Source of the DNA: Sphaerolaimus hirsutus | Lineage: Eukaryota; Nematoda; Chromadorea; Monhysterida; Sphaerolaimidae | Reading direction: 5' to 3' | Assembly: GCA_964036195.1 (NCBI GenBank) | Contig: OZ038455.1 | Span: 16,261,855 to 16,325,854 of the forward strand | Length of the DNA stretch: 64,000 nt | In this document: positions 33,942 through 46,316 of the stretch, in pieces | Layout: the number at the start of each line of letters is the position of its first letter | Position numbering within the stretch: the first letter of the stretch is position 1 | Program-made: the position numbers and the translations under genes | The notes under the pieces: model-generated | Seen by the model: only the letters and a program-made list of their open reading frames with translations | Told to the model about the DNA's origin: nothing | The model's database searches: none

Positions 33942-35456
33942 CTGACGGTTAGTGGGTCGGCGATTTCAATAAGTCGTTGTTTGGTGTTTTTTTTAATGCT
34001 TTTTACTACTTTATATCCAATACACGGTTAGTTTCCAATATTCTCACCACTAATAAAAGAACATATTTTATTTTGTGTGTATTCTAGTTTTTGTGTGTTT
34101 ACTAATGACCCTAGTAACTAGTAGGAAGGATTTGGCTACGATTTGGGTGTGCCTACAGTACCGTATCCATTCCTTATGTATTCACCACTCTCGCAGTGCT
34201 GCCAACTTTGTGGGCGCCGCCTACCCCGCCAGGAGTGCCCAGCTCAACTGTGCCGCATAATTCGGATATGGGATACCCCAAGGTTATCTTGCGGTACAGA
34301 TCGGAGGTTTGTTTTTGTCACTTGTGTTTTTACTGGTTGGATCGGCTTTTATCAATTTTTAATAGATTAAAATGTTTTTTTTGCCTGTTTTACTGGGAAT
34401 TTGTTTCACATGGAACGAATTGAAATACAACGTGCAACTCCAAAGCTAAATATGCACAATGGGCCAGGGGTCTAAAATATTTGAGGTTGTGAGTGTGACA
34501 TCATTTTCCATGTACTTAAGGCGGTGGGAAGAGGCGTGTCAATATTATAAAAGTATTTATTATGAAGATTTAAACTGTGAAAATCAACTTTAAATGACAC
34601 TCAACCCCCGCTACGTGTTTGGTCATTTAATTTTATGTAAAATTCTGACTTGAACTTAGCGCTTTATAAATGTGAATATTGTATTTATCCGGGCTCCACT
34701 TTTATTTATAGTCAGCTCCACTGACTTACTGACTTATAGCTATCTTTGGCAGTTTTGAAAAAAGGTTTTTCGGGGTGTTAACAAACAACCTTTTTCACAC
34801 CTTGTGCGGTCAGCAGACTATATCTCTGATAATGTAAGGAATTTTTCAGGTTTGCGAGAACCTGCTCGACAGTACAAATTATGGCGATGAGACACCACCT
34901 TTAAAACCGATTGTCAACTAGTTCGGTCAAAAAACACATTCGTTTCGGCTGTCCATTTAAAAAATCAAACTCAATTTTTTGTGTTCCGTTGTTTTTCTCT
35001 GAAATCATGATTGCTTGAGGTGGGTATCTATAGATAAAAATTAAAGCTATAGCAATAGCCATTGTATGAAATCAATTGAAGGTGATACACACAGCAAACT
35101 CATCATAAATTACTCTGAAAAGTGAAAGTGAGCCCATTTGATGCCATTCCGTAGCTCTACAGTGTTTATATGATCACAAAACACCTGATATGCCTATCGA
35201 TGGCTATCACTTGATACACGCTTCGCAAAAACGTTTTTTCAAAAATAAGCTTCCACCTTGCCCACGTCGAATGTATTAGCATAGCGCATGTCGTGCAGGC
35301 TGTGGGGTATCCGAGAGGTGTAGCTATTGTGCATTTGTCTCCTACTCCTATTTTTAGGACTAGGTGATTTCGAGGAAAAATAGATAGTGTTTAGATATTT
35401 TTAATTGAAAACCATCTTTTTCTTATCGGACAGCTTCAACGAAATAGATTTTTGAC
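33942..35456. other. No gene supported
   Basis: Mostly AT-rich. One proline-rich open stretch at 34197-34282 has acceptor- and donor-like edges but no partner exon that I can defend. The 5' part of the minus-strand gene at 33.3-33.9 kb may lie here. Confidence 0.35.
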
Positions 35457-35459
35457 CAA

Positions 35460-35628
35460 GTGGCAGTCCCAAACCCTGTAAAGTCTAAAGCAGTGCCAAA
35501 TTTAAAGTCAAATGCAAAGATCAGTAATAAAATATCATCGGTTTTGTTTTGATTGACACTTTACTTTGCATTTGACTTTACATTTGACACTTTACTTCAC
35601 ACTTTACAGGGCTTGGGACTGCCCCCAA
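35460..35628. mobile_element. Introner-like element
   Basis: Starts GTGGCAGTCCCAAACCCTGT after CAA, ends ACAGGGCTTGGGACTGCCCC, and is followed by CAA (35626-35628). So a 3-bp duplication CAA replaces the CAG seen in the two intron cases. The inner GTCAAATGC/GCATTTGAC words are inverted repeats. Confidence 0.7.
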
Positions 35629-35906
35629 GCCTTTTTTACATTCCTGAAATTCTGTGTCATCATCTGTTCCATTTATTTTTTTGTACACCTTGAGATTAAT
35701 TGTTTATGCTTCTTTTACAGTTCTTCATCATTTTTTTTTCTTTTACCGTTTGTGATGTTTTACACTGGATTTGATTGTACCCAATATACACGGCTTCAAC
35801 GTCAGTTGTTAATTGAATTTTTTTACAGAAAATGTATCAAAATGTGACTTGCGCAAACGAAATAATTTATTTTAATCATTCAAGTTTTTCAAATTACCAA
35901 CTAAAA

Positions 35907-36557
35907 ATTGAGGCGTCTAATTCTAAAAGTCGACAAGTCCACAAAATGTGATTTTGAGTAAATCGCATTTTAAGTTTCATTTCCACCTCCAGGTCCGTGG
36001 TGCGTGTCCAATGGGGCTCTCTCATGCTCAACATTAAGTTCCAAATGTTAACAATAAAGTGTCAAATTTTCAGCCCCTGCTCTCAACGTAAATATATGTG
36101 AAAAATTGGGTGTCTATAAAATTCTACTCTGACAGAACAAAACTGTTTTGGGGAGGGAAATGGACTTGTCGACTTCTTGCACTCGAGAACATTTTTGTTC
36201 CCGGGGAAGAAGGGGCTGCCTTATGGGAAATTTATGGACTTGTCGACTTTTAGAAATTGGTGTCCATGATGGACTTATCACATTTCTTGCGTTTTTTCCT
36301 ATAAAAAGGCCGCGGAAGGTGGACTTGTCGACTTTTAGCCCAAACCTAAGTGGACTTGTCGACTTCTTGCCCAAATTTTTTTGCATTTTTCCCAAAAATG
36401 TCAAATTTGGCACTTTGCCATATGGGCATATGAGGTCGAAAAAATTATGGAAAATTGTGAAAAATGTGCGGTAGTAGCCCCAGATGACGTTTCCGGGCCT
36501 AACTCAAAAATTTTCATATTTTGAACTTGTCGACTTTTAGAATTGGACGCCTCAATT
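35907..36557. mobile_element. GTCGACTTTTAG-repeat element
   Basis: The left end TTGAGGCGTCTAATTCTAAA and AGTCGACAAGTCCA are repeated in complement at the right (TGTCGACTTTTAGAATTGGA, CGCCTCAATT). TGGACTTGTCGACTTTTAG recurs four or more times inside. Target duplication not clear. About 650 bp. Confidence 0.7.
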
Positions 36558-37289
36558 GTATTGGCAACTGACAACAAATGATGTTGCATCAGTAAGTTTG
36601 TGTGTCTATCGATTCACTTAAGGATTTTTTACACTGTTTAATCCTAGTCACTGGAGTTTCAAATAAATTTTGTTTCATTGGCTACCCGTCTTTCGTGACA
36701 CATTGTGCATTGTTCTGAGATCACATTTTTTACCTGTGGAATTGGATGATATTTTTTGCATTTGCATCTCTGCATTTTGCATCTTTTGCATTTGTCGCGC
36801 AGCTCTGAGGTGATCTTTACAAAAATTTATCTACATTTTCACAATGAGGATCATTTTCGACAATGAAGGAACATGTGAGTGCTTTTATTTTTTCTTTGGT
36901 ATCTAACTTCTGTCGCTGTGTTTGTGGTACCTGCGGCACAGGGTGTTCGACAGAAGTGCGCGATTTTCAAAGTTTTTTTTTTCGGAATTTCATTTTAAAG
37001 CTTGGCACTGGTACAGATGTGGCCATGTTAGAGGAACAGCTTGCCCAGCACTTTTCAGATCGTTACCTTAGACATCATTTTTTGCTTCCACGTTTTTTGG
37101 TCGAGCAGATCGTTTGAGAATGGAATCTCCGGAAACGGTGGACTGTTAAGTTGTTTACATGTTGAGCTTAGTACGCGATCAAGAGATGGAGTGCTTCGTC
37201 CATGACGAGTTAGCGACTCGTATCATCAGCAAGCACATAGTTAAAAACATTTATTGTAAAATTTTATGCTTGAATTTCTGCATCCCAAC

Positions 37290-37908
37290 TAGGGTGTCAA
37301 ATTTCCGTTTTCCGTTTTCCGTTTCCGTTTTCCGCAGGCAAATTTTTTCCGTTTTCCGTTCCGTTTTCCGGCCGCTGAAATTTTTTTCCCGTTTTCCGGC
37401 CACCTTTTTTTCCGTTTCCGTTTTTCCGGCTCATTTTCCGTTTTCCGGTTAAATTTTCAGTTTTTCCGCCTTTTTTCCGTTTTCAGGCTCAATTTCCAGT
37501 TTTTCCGCCTTTTTTCCGTTTTCCGCCTCAATTTTATGCTTTCCGCCTCATTTTACCCTTTTCTGGCTCAACTTTCTGTTTTCTGTTCCAGCCAAACTGG
37601 TAAACAGTTGTGCAGATTGTCAATTATGTAAAACAAATTCTGTTTCCAGCAAAATTTCAGCAAATTTTATCGTTTTTTTAGTCAAAATTTCAGCAAATTT
37701 GTCCATTTCCATGCAAATTCCATTTTTCCGTTTCCGTTTTTCCGGCCGCTTTTTCCGTTTTCCGGCCACTGAAATTTTTTTTCCGTTTCCGTTTCCGTTT
37801 TCCGCCAAGTGCAAATTTTTTTCCGTTTTCCGTTCCGTTTTCCGGCCGCTGAAATTTTTTTTCCGTTTCCGTTTCCGTTTTCCATAAAAAAAATTTTTTT
37901 ACACCCTA
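37290..37908. mobile_element. hAT-type element just upstream of CISD
   Basis: 619 bp, TAGGGTGTCAAA to TTTACACCCTA, TTTTCCG-repeat interior, with the perfect 8-bp duplication ATCCCAAC (37282-37289, 37909-37916). The right end lies 30 bp before the ATG of the CISD gene, so it sits in its leader or core promoter. Confidence 0.92.
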
Positions 37909-37938
37909 ATCCCAACTCGTGTACCCCGCTACGATCCA

Positions 37939-38752
37939 ATGGGATCCAATACAGAAACTACAAAAACTTTCCCGTCAGGCCAATATGAAAATACGTCAAA
38001 ATCACATTTCCAACCTTCAGGGAACGACACCGTGAAGGTGGCCGGCCTAGTACTAGGTTCGGCGCTCGCCGGGGCCACCGTGTACTCGTTTCTGCGTCAA
38101 AAAGTATCTCGCGTGAATGGGGCTAGGTGCATCGATCCAAACAATCCAAAGGTGGTTCACATGGTCGATGTGGAGGATGTGGCTGAGAAGAAGGCATTTT
38201 GTAGGTGCTGGCGCTCGGGAAATGTGAGTTGTTGTTTGTGTTTTGTTGATGTTTTTTTCGGGGGGGGGGGGTGTTGATGCGCGTTTTTCTTGCGAGATGA
38301 TTTCGGTGAATATTTCAAATGTAATCTGATGTATTTAATTATTTTGTATTAATCATTACAAATGAATGCAATTACAAAGAAAAAAGAAAAAGTATTTTTT
38401 TCCAAAACTACTCGGGAAACATACAATTTGTGCCTCAACACTCATCTATAGTTAGAGAAGCCCTTTCGGCCAGCCCCCTTAAATAGCCCCCTTTCGACCG
38501 GCCCCTTATCCTAGCTGATACCGTGCTTTGCGCCATACTTTGCATTTCCGTTGTAACGGCATCACAAATCATGTTACGAGAACTACCAAAATGATTCTGT
38601 GCCAAACTGATCCAATGTCAGTTTGCCAAAAATACATTTCTTGCCGTCATTTTGAATTTCAGTTCCCCTACTGCGACGGGTCGCACAACCTGCACAACAA
38701 GATGACCGGAGACAATGTCGGCCCCGTAGTCGTGAAACACAAATCCACTTGA
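37939..38752 (+). CDS. CISD: mitoNEET-like CDGSH iron-sulfur protein
   Basis: Two exons, 37939-38223 and 38663-38752 (TGA), joined in phase 0; 124 residues. The N-terminus is polar, one membrane helix follows (about 32-52, VKVAGLVLGSALAGATVYSF), then the soluble CDGSH domain. The 2Fe-2S ligands are all present: Cys88 and Cys90 in FCRCWRSGN, Cys99 and His103 in FPYCDGSH. The tail TGDNVGPVVVKHKST matches the CISD1/CISD2 C-terminus. Such proteins are anchored in the mitochondrial outer or ER membrane facing the cytosol and transfer Fe-S clusters or electrons. The intron splits the cluster motif, between the second and third ligands. The frame is open upstream of this ATG to the transposon, so an upstream start cannot be excluded. 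CISD1 or CISD2 orthology is undecided. Confidence 0.92.
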
Positions 38753-40470
38753 TTTTGACAGTTAGGTTGGATAAGTTCTTGTCAACTGAAAATAGATATT
38801 TGTGAACTCTGTTTTGTATGTACTTCTGGTACGTATACGTGTATCTAGGTATTTACGTATTTACATACTTTTTAAATGTGGCTGACCAAGTTAAGAATTG
38901 AAATTGAAAGGCGATTGGGGCCAACTGAAATTATTTCCAAAAGAACGCAATCTTAAGATGGCATTGTGAGCACAGTTTATGAAAGTATACTAAATTCTGT
39001 CTAGTAACTGTATGTACGTTTTTTGTCTGTCAATCTAAAATTACCCTATTAAAAAAACTTGTTGTCTTCGTGAATCGCTTCTGTTGATTGTAGAAAAGGG
39101 TCTATTTTCAATTGGCATATGTCCAACGTTTTCCCTATGATTTAGTTTAGCAAAATTGTGATCATCCGGTTGATTGGAAAATTGAATATTTCTCGATTCA
39201 GAGCCTGTATTTTCTCACGTTGAAAAGAAACAATATATCAGTAATTTGTGACATGTTAGTATATGTTTTTGTTTTTGTAGTGAATGCTAAAATTCTAGTC
39301 TAGATAATATACCTATCATAATGAACTTTTTCGTTGACACGTTTTTATGAGCTCAATTCCATTGCTTTAGTGGTAATTTCAAGTGGCATGTGTTGGTTGT
39401 CAATCATACTTTTTCGTATGTTTTATTGTGAAATCCAATATTTATGTAGTTGTGAAATAAACTATCTAGGAATACAAATACTTGTTTACGCATTAAAAAT
39501 GTCAATATTAAAAATATAAATTCGAAAACAGCGAATTCTTGATATTTCTTGAATTTTTTGAAACGTCCCGATGAAATCTGGGTCCCTATGCAAGTAGAAA
39601 GACGTGTATTCGATGCCACGGTGAGGGTATCGACCGTATTTCTTCGACTTACCCTCCCGGGGGGTTTATTTTCTCAGGGTGGAAATTTTGAAGGGGTGTT
39701 ATACAAGGGTGGGGGTATTTCGAGGGGGTTCACCTAGTATTTTGCCAGAATTTTTTGAACTCGCAGTACTAATTCGTCATTTGTAACGTATGCCTACGTA
39801 CAAAAATTTTGTATTTTGTTTTTGCCTACAAAACGTGTGGCATATTTGTGTAAACAGAAACTGAATTCCACCCTTGTAGAAAGTGTCCTATGTTTTCTTG
39901 CCTAGATGGCGCACTGCACACTCAAAAGAGTGTGGACGTTGTTCAAACGCTTTGCTAAGAGTGCAGACAATATCACCAATCGGTGCTTAAAAAGAGTGTG
40001 GACGTTGTTAAAACGCTTTGCGCTTTCCTACCTGCCGAAATAATTCCACCCCTGCACAAATCCAGCCAATTCCGCCATCGTGCTAAGTGTTCGAACGTTT
40101 CGTGTGCGGAATTGAAATCGAGGGCGGTTCGGACATTTTTGGATTCCACCCCTGTTTTGAATTCCACCCTTTTGAATTCCGCCCTTGAAAAAGTGTTCAA
40201 ACTGCAACTGAAAATTTGAGTGTGCCGTGCAACATTAGGTCATTGAAGTGGTGTTCTCTCACTTGTCTTACACGGTGTTTTATTCACATTGCACACAAGT
40301 AATCCGTAAATGTCAAATATATTGAAGTGATTCACTCTCAAGTGCAGAAAACTAAGGTGAATATTATTTGCCCAGCAAGACATCTAAGAAACATACTAAA
40401 AGTGCTTTTTATACAGACAGCATTGGAAAAAACACTTTCTTGTTGTTGTTTTTTATCCAACGAAATGAAT
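38753..40470. other. No gene seen; degraded C-rich element
   Basis: Contains a worn TACCGTATTT-type element at about 39630-39830, in inverted orientation to that at 991 (GGGGTATTTCGAGG and TTTTGCCAGAATTTTTTGAA words). Also a tandem pair AAGAGTGTGGACGTTGTTCA / AAGAGTGTGGACGTTGTTAA (39924, 39991), and the word GAATTCCACCC repeated. No exon supported. Confidence 0.4.
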
Positions 40471-40898
40471 GTACATGGTCGGGCTGAAAAGTCCCCGGGC
40501 AGTGCTCGCCATTCGCGCTAGGTGTAAGCTACGGTGATTAAAATTTTAACACATTAATATATCAGGTGTTTTGAGTTGTCACCCAAAATTTCACCCCTCT
40601 AGCTTTACCCACTGCGGAACTGTGGGGGTTACAATTTCGGTCATTTTGTACTGATGTACAAATGGTGCTCTAGCTCAACGCTGCTTTAAGTTGTGATCAT
40701 GAAACTTTGGCTAGAGTAAGCCACCAGTGTCAACAATGTGCCAGCACTAACCAACATTAACTATGATATCATAAGCCTAGTTCATATTTCCATTACTGTC
40801 ACTACTCTCACTACCAAATTCATCATTCTGCCTTTACGGTTGGTCAATACAGGTTAATACAGGAGGCATTTTTCGTGCACACTGCTGTTGAACACAGG

Positions 40899-41392
40899 TA
40901 CCGTATTTCTCCGATCAAAGCACCCCCCGTTCAAAGCTCCCGGGGTGCTGTGCTGTGCAAAATGTTCCGTATAAAGCACCCGGGTGCTTTACTTTTCATC
41001 CGAAAAAAATTTGGTGATCATGTTGGCGTAAGTAATATTGCGGCGCGCGGTGTTTTTTAGCACAGATATGCCTATTTATCTAATTGCATATTTTGCATTG
41101 TGCGCGGCGTTCTTTTGCGTGCTGCGGCTAAATCAAACGCTTCTGGCATAATTCACCAGAACAACTTGAAGTGGCGCTTGTGTTCAAAGATTTGTGGGTC
41201 GTGGGATAATTGCAAAAGCATTTCAATCTTACCAATCACAGTTTTGCAACACATCGGTATTGAACAATACATAGTATAGCACCCCGTGATTTGCATTGCA
41301 CCAGGGTGCTATAAACAGCACTTCAAAAGTATTTTGAAAAGTGCTCCAATTTTGTAAAGCACCCAGGGTGCTTTGATTGGAGAAATACGGTA
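40899..41392. mobile_element. TACCGTATTT element, AGCACCCGGGTGCT type
   Basis: TACCGTATTTCTCCGATCAA on the left and TTGATTGGAGAAATACGGTA on the right, with AAAGCACCCGGGTGCTTT words repeated inside. It is the third interior type found with this terminus. Nested in the foldback element. Confidence 0.78.
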
Positions 41393-41644
41393 ATGTGTCG
41401 ACTACAGATTAGTAATGAAACACAAATGAAATTTAATTGACATAATAATTTACTGCACATTTCAAAACAACATTAAAATCACTGCAATAAAACATGATCT
41501 CAGGTCATCACCAAAAACATCCATCACAGTTCCCACGTTCCTTGCACCTCACCCTGATCTGCATATTTATTTTACTATCATAGCAATGGTGTTGATGAAA
41601 GTGTTGATTACTATCAGCACATTGCCAACACACTGGCTTACACT

Positions 41645-42181
41645 TAGGGTTCAAACGGGATCCCGATCCCGATCCCGGATCCCGTGAAATTCCGGGATTT
41701 AGCAGTCCCGATCCCGATCCCGAAACCCCAATCCCGATCCCGATCCCGAAATCCAAAAATACCAATCCCGATCCCGATCCCGAAAACTTTCAAATCCCGA
41801 TCCCGATCCCGAGAATCTCCCAAGTCCGGGATGTGTGACACAAATAAGTGCACAAATGTGAACGCAAACCCCCAGCGTCGATTTTATGTCACTTTTCTGG
41901 CATCCAACAGTGTTTTGAGACCTTTATGAACAACTGTGAATGCCAGAACAGTGACAAAAATCTCTATCCCTAGACCCCAATCCCGATCCCGAAAAAATGC
42001 CAATCCCAATCCTGATCCCGTGACCCCAATCCCGGCCAATCCCGATCCCGATCCCGATCCCGAAATCTCAAAATACCAATCCCGATCCCGATCCCGAAAC
42101 CCCAATCCCGATCCCGATCCCGAAATCTCAAAAAGTGAATCCCGATCCCGATCCCGAAAAGTCAATCCCGTTTGAACCCTA
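41645..42181. mobile_element. hAT-type element, GGGATC repeats
   Basis: 537 bp, TAGGGTTCAAACGGGATCCC to CCGTTTGAACCCTA, with the perfect 8-bp duplication CTTACACT (41637-41644, 42182-42189). CCCGATCCCGAT arrays flank a unique core shared with 23640-24110. Nested in the foldback element. Confidence 0.92.
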
Positions 42182-42430
42182 CTTACACTAGCCAAAGTTT
42201 CATCATCACAACTTAAAGCATCATTGAGCTAGAGCACCATTTGTACATCAGTACAAAATGACCGAAATTGTAACCCCCACAGTTCCCCAGTGGGTGGAGC
42301 TAGAGGGGTGAAATTTTGGGTGAAAACTCAAAACACCTGATATATTAACGTGATAAAATTTTATAACCGTAGCTTACCCCTAGCGTGAATGGCGAGCACT
42401 GCCCGGGGACTTTTCAGCCCGACTATGTAC

Positions 42431-43614
42431 TTACAAGTACTTTTGGCTAGTGATGTAAAAGCGCCTGGCGCCGGAGCCATAACAAAGAGCGTTATAGCAT
42501 AATTTTTCGAGGTCCGTTAAATCAAAAATACTAGAATTTCATGCCCCCTCCCCGAAAATATTAGCGAATCCGCGTAAAAATAAGTTCTCTGTACACCTAT
42601 ATTCTGAAAAAGTAAACGTAATAACCTAAACTGGCGGCAGCGTTAAATGGGAATTACATACTGGGGATACTTTCCAAGTTGCTCCTACTTATTTATTTTA
42701 TAATCCAAGCTGGGAAGTTACCATTCAAGTGATTGGGTGGGTACAAGTCTTGGCTGTTTTGGCGTCTGCACATTGCTGCAGCACTCAAATAACTGGCAAA
42801 AATAAATGGGAAACCTCAAAATAATTTAAACTACTGTTTTTTTGTGTTCTTACTGTTTTAACATTTGTGTATTAGGTATTTTCTGATAGAGCGTAGTGTG
42901 GAGAATATGTTGAGGCTTAAATAAGTACACAGCTGTAACCCAAAGTATGACACAATTATTTACAAACAAATGAGACATGAATGTGGTATACTTAGGGTTG
43001 AAATGGGATTGACATTTTGAGATTGGGATTGTTTTTTTAGTTTTTGGCATCAGGATTGGTTTTGGAGTTTACACAATCAGGATTGGGATTAGCGATCACA
43101 ATCAAGCAAGCAATTAGCAATCAAGCAAGCAATTAGCAATCACAATTTCTTAGCGCTATTCCATGCCTAATTTCACTTGAAGTTTTGTTGACAAAAAGTG
43201 AAATACATAATGAGTCTACAAAAAATGGATATTTTTGACAGAAATCACCACTTATATTGCTATGCCATGGCTCATTAGCTATATATAATATCAAGAACTC
43301 CTGCCACCTGACTGATATACCGTATTACCTTGAAATACCCCCAGGGGGTTTATTATTTCGCCAGCAAAATTTGAGGGGGGGTTATTCAAGGGGGGTCTAT
43401 TATTTCGCCATAAATTTTCGGAAATTCCCCATACTTGCGCGCAAAATTTCTTCAAAATGTGACAAAATCATCTTCTGGAACTGCCATTTCTGGCATATTT
43501 TTCGGTCCGGGAAGGGGGGATTGCCACCCCCCTGCCCCCCTGGCTACATCCTTGCAGTGTGCAGATGACTGAAACTTTTCTTGGGGGTAGGTGTTGTCAA
43601 TACTTTTACCTACC
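42431..43614. other. No gene seen; element fragments
   Basis: GCGCCTGGCGCC remnant beginning TAGTGATGTAAAAG (about 42449), a TAGGGTTGAAATGGGATTGA element end (42993), and a C-rich TACCGTATTAC end at 43318. Short frames only. Confidence 0.45.
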
Positions 43615-45166
43615 TACTGTATTACCTCCAAGATAAGGTATACCTCTAATATAAGGCACAGCTGGCTGCATGCCAAATTGCATAAAAACGATTGCCAGAC
43701 ATGGTGGAAAATGATGAAAAGATGAACTCTATGTTGACTTCTGCCACTGAAAAATTGAAAATTTTGTTACATTCCAGTATGAAAAAAATTTATTGTGTTG
43801 TTGTTCACTGTTGGTTAAATTTTTGCAAAATCTGGTGAAAATAATTGAAGGTACCCCCCTAATATAATTTAGCATACACCCATGTTCACATGGGTTTGGA
43901 CACTTGAAAAAATTTTATTCAAACATTAATTCCACTGGAACAGGTAAATCCCAAAGGTTTTGGGTTCTATCAAAAGAAAGTTCAAACATTTCTCTACAAA
44001 TGCCTAGGGCCGCCCCTTGACAGAATCCCCTGTGGAATTCGTAAGAGGCCCACACATTTTTTTATACAGAATTGTGTTGCTCACTTGGGTTCGGACACTT
44101 CCTTTATGTAGCAATAGATCTGTCTTTGAAGGCCGGATTTTGGCTTTGAAGACAGAAGTAAGCTCTGGCTAGTTGCCAGAATCCAATTCCTTTTAAAAAT
44201 CAGATAAAGACATACTTTCATCACCTCATGCTTCTTGGTACTCATTGGGTGAGTTGACAACCATTTCCCCTAGTTCCCCACAAATGTGCATCACTCAAGC
44301 ACCATTGTCATGCAATTTTGGGCATTCAGCAGTGTGTAGGGCACTGGAAACAACCAGGACAGTTAGAGGAGGTTGTGGGGAATTTTTTATTATCACCCCC
44401 ATTCAAGGAAACCTCCCAAACTCCAGAATGTTAAGAGTAAAAATGAAAAAAATGAAAAATATAGTAGTAAAAAGGTAAGATAAACACAAATTTTTTTGCA
44501 CTCAAGTGCCTCTAGTTTGGGGAGGTTCCCTTGAATGGGGGGGTGTATAAAAGATTCCCAACAACATTCTCTAACTGTCCTGGTGGTTTCCAGTGGCATA
44601 CACACTGCTGAATGCCCAAAATTGTGTGCCAACTGTGCTTGAGTTATGCACATTTGTGGGGAACTAAGGAAAATGGTTGTTAACTCACCCCATGAGTATC
44701 AAGAAGCATGAGGTGATGAAAGTCTGTCTTAATCTGATTTTTAAAAGGAATTGGACTCTGGCAACTAGCCAGAATTTATTTCTGTCTTCAAAGCCAAAAT
44801 CCATCCTTGAAAGACATTTATTGCTACATAAAGGAAGTGTCCGAACCCAAGTGAGCAACACAATTTTGTATAAATTCCTCTTATTATTATAAATAATTAT
44901 AAATTATTGGCCTCTTACGAATTCCACAGGGGATTCTGTCAAGGGGTGGCCCAAGGCATTTGTAGAGAAATGTTTGAGCTTTCTTTTGATACAACCCAAA
45001 ACATTTAGGGTTTACCTGTTCCAGTGGAATTAATGTTTGAATGAAAAAATTTCAAGTGTCCGAACCCATGTGAACATGGGTGTATTTTGAGCAAAATCTA
45101 GTAGTATAACGATTGTCAGTAAAAAGTTGGTGAAAACGTATACCTTATAATGGAGGTAATACGGTA
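43615..45166. mobile_element. Long inverted-repeat element, TACNGTATTACCTCC ends
   Basis: 1.55 kb. The left end TACTGTATTACCT is matched by TGGAGGTAATACGGTA on the right, with GGTATACCT words inside. The arms (about 43615-44460 and 44490-45166) are diverged inverted copies, e.g. GGAAACCTCCCAAACT against AGTTTGGGGAGGTTCC. Paired open frames in the arms (CITQAPLSCNFGHSAVC / CITQAQLAHNFGHSAVC) are mirror copies with no recognised function. Confidence 0.72.
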
Positions 45167-46316
45167 ATCACTGAGCGGTAAATAATTGCAAAGCTTGAAT
45201 GATAAATAAGAGTGAGCTAGTTGATCATCATTTTCCATTTAACGCTGCCACCAGTTTACGTATTTATTTTTACATGTACCTCTGTGGGAATATGTGAATG
45301 TAAATTTATACTCTATATCCAGGTATACGTATTTATTATTTTCTAAACATGTTTTCACAACAAGAGTTGTACACAGCGCTATGTACATACTTTCAAGACT
45401 CTCGCCTACTGCAATTCTGTGCGTCAATTTTTTGGATATTTCTGCGAAATTCTACTCTGTTCCCATGAAATATTGTGTAAACGTGTCATTCGGACTATAT
45501 GAAAGTTTGCGCAATTTGTGTGTATGTAAACGTGTAGTATTTCGAAGAAAGGAGGTAGGAACTATTTACAAACGAGAAAAGCCCCCCCCCCCCCCCGCCC
45601 ACTTGAATAAGTCATCCACCTGGGGCATTTGGCGCATCAAACAAAATAAAAACCTTAAGAACAACTCTACAACCTCGGTGCGATTTGGACGAACTGGGAT
45701 ACCTATGCTGGCACACAATGATACATAATAAAAAATTAAAACATGCTAATACATATATTTATACCTATGGATACAAACTACTGTAAATTTTGATAAAGAG
45801 AGCCTCCCTTGAATAATTCCCCATTTAAAACCGCATTACGAAAAAAATAACTCCCCCGGGGACTTATCGGAGGATTTAGGGTACTCCTGACTGGGAGTAT
45901 TTAAAGGCACCTGAATATTCATGTATTCATTTTGTGTGTTCCTAATTTAAGTATTTTACCTAAATATAAATGAATATTTAATTCGATTTTAAAATCCGGA
46001 ATTTACTGATGTTGATGTGTTTAAATATATGTTTATGAGAACTAAACATGAGCGTTTTTCGCATTCACTGTAAAAATTTTTAATTCCCGGTAACATGAAC
46101 AGTTTCCAATATGACAGCTTATCAGTTATTTTACCATGTACTTATTTTTTAAGCGCGGCCGGTTTTACACGCAGACGCGGCTGGCAAAAAATTCCTGTCT
46201 AGGCAGCCGTCAAACTTTGAACTCGCATTTTATTTGTGAATTCAAGCTACCTGACCTAATTCTTCTCTATTGGGATCTCGCAAACTATACTCTTTTTACT
46301 TAAAATTTCACTAAAA
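45167..46316. other. Upstream flank of SQOR, no other gene seen
   Basis: AT-rich; a C-run (45580-45600) and a degraded element with CCCCCGGGGACTTATCGGAGG at about 45850. The SQOR promoter should lie at its 3' end, but no TATA box is obvious. Confidence 0.35.

Larger units (their letters stand above)
40471..42430. mobile_element. Mariner-like foldback element with nested insertions
   Basis: Ends GGTCGGGCTGAAAAGTCCCC and its complement recall mariner terminal repeats (GGCTGATAAGTCCCCGG type). The inverted arms extend about 260 bp (40471-40740, 42186-42430). Between them lie a TACCGTATTT element (40899-41392) and a hAT element (41645-42181). No transposase frame is visible. Confidence 0.7.

Noticed and set aside
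34197-34282. Proline-rich exon-like stretch (PTLWAPPTPPGVP), with a possible partner at 35994
   Set aside because: Edges resemble splice sites, but no other exon is convincing and the partner choice is arbitrary.
36841-37117. Two short frames joinable into MRIIFDNEGT plus MLEEQLAQHFSDRYLRHH, resembling the N-terminal part of a Harbinger-type transposase
   Set aside because: Only about 45 residues, no catalytic region, no flanking inverted repeats; resemblance too weak to report as a gene.
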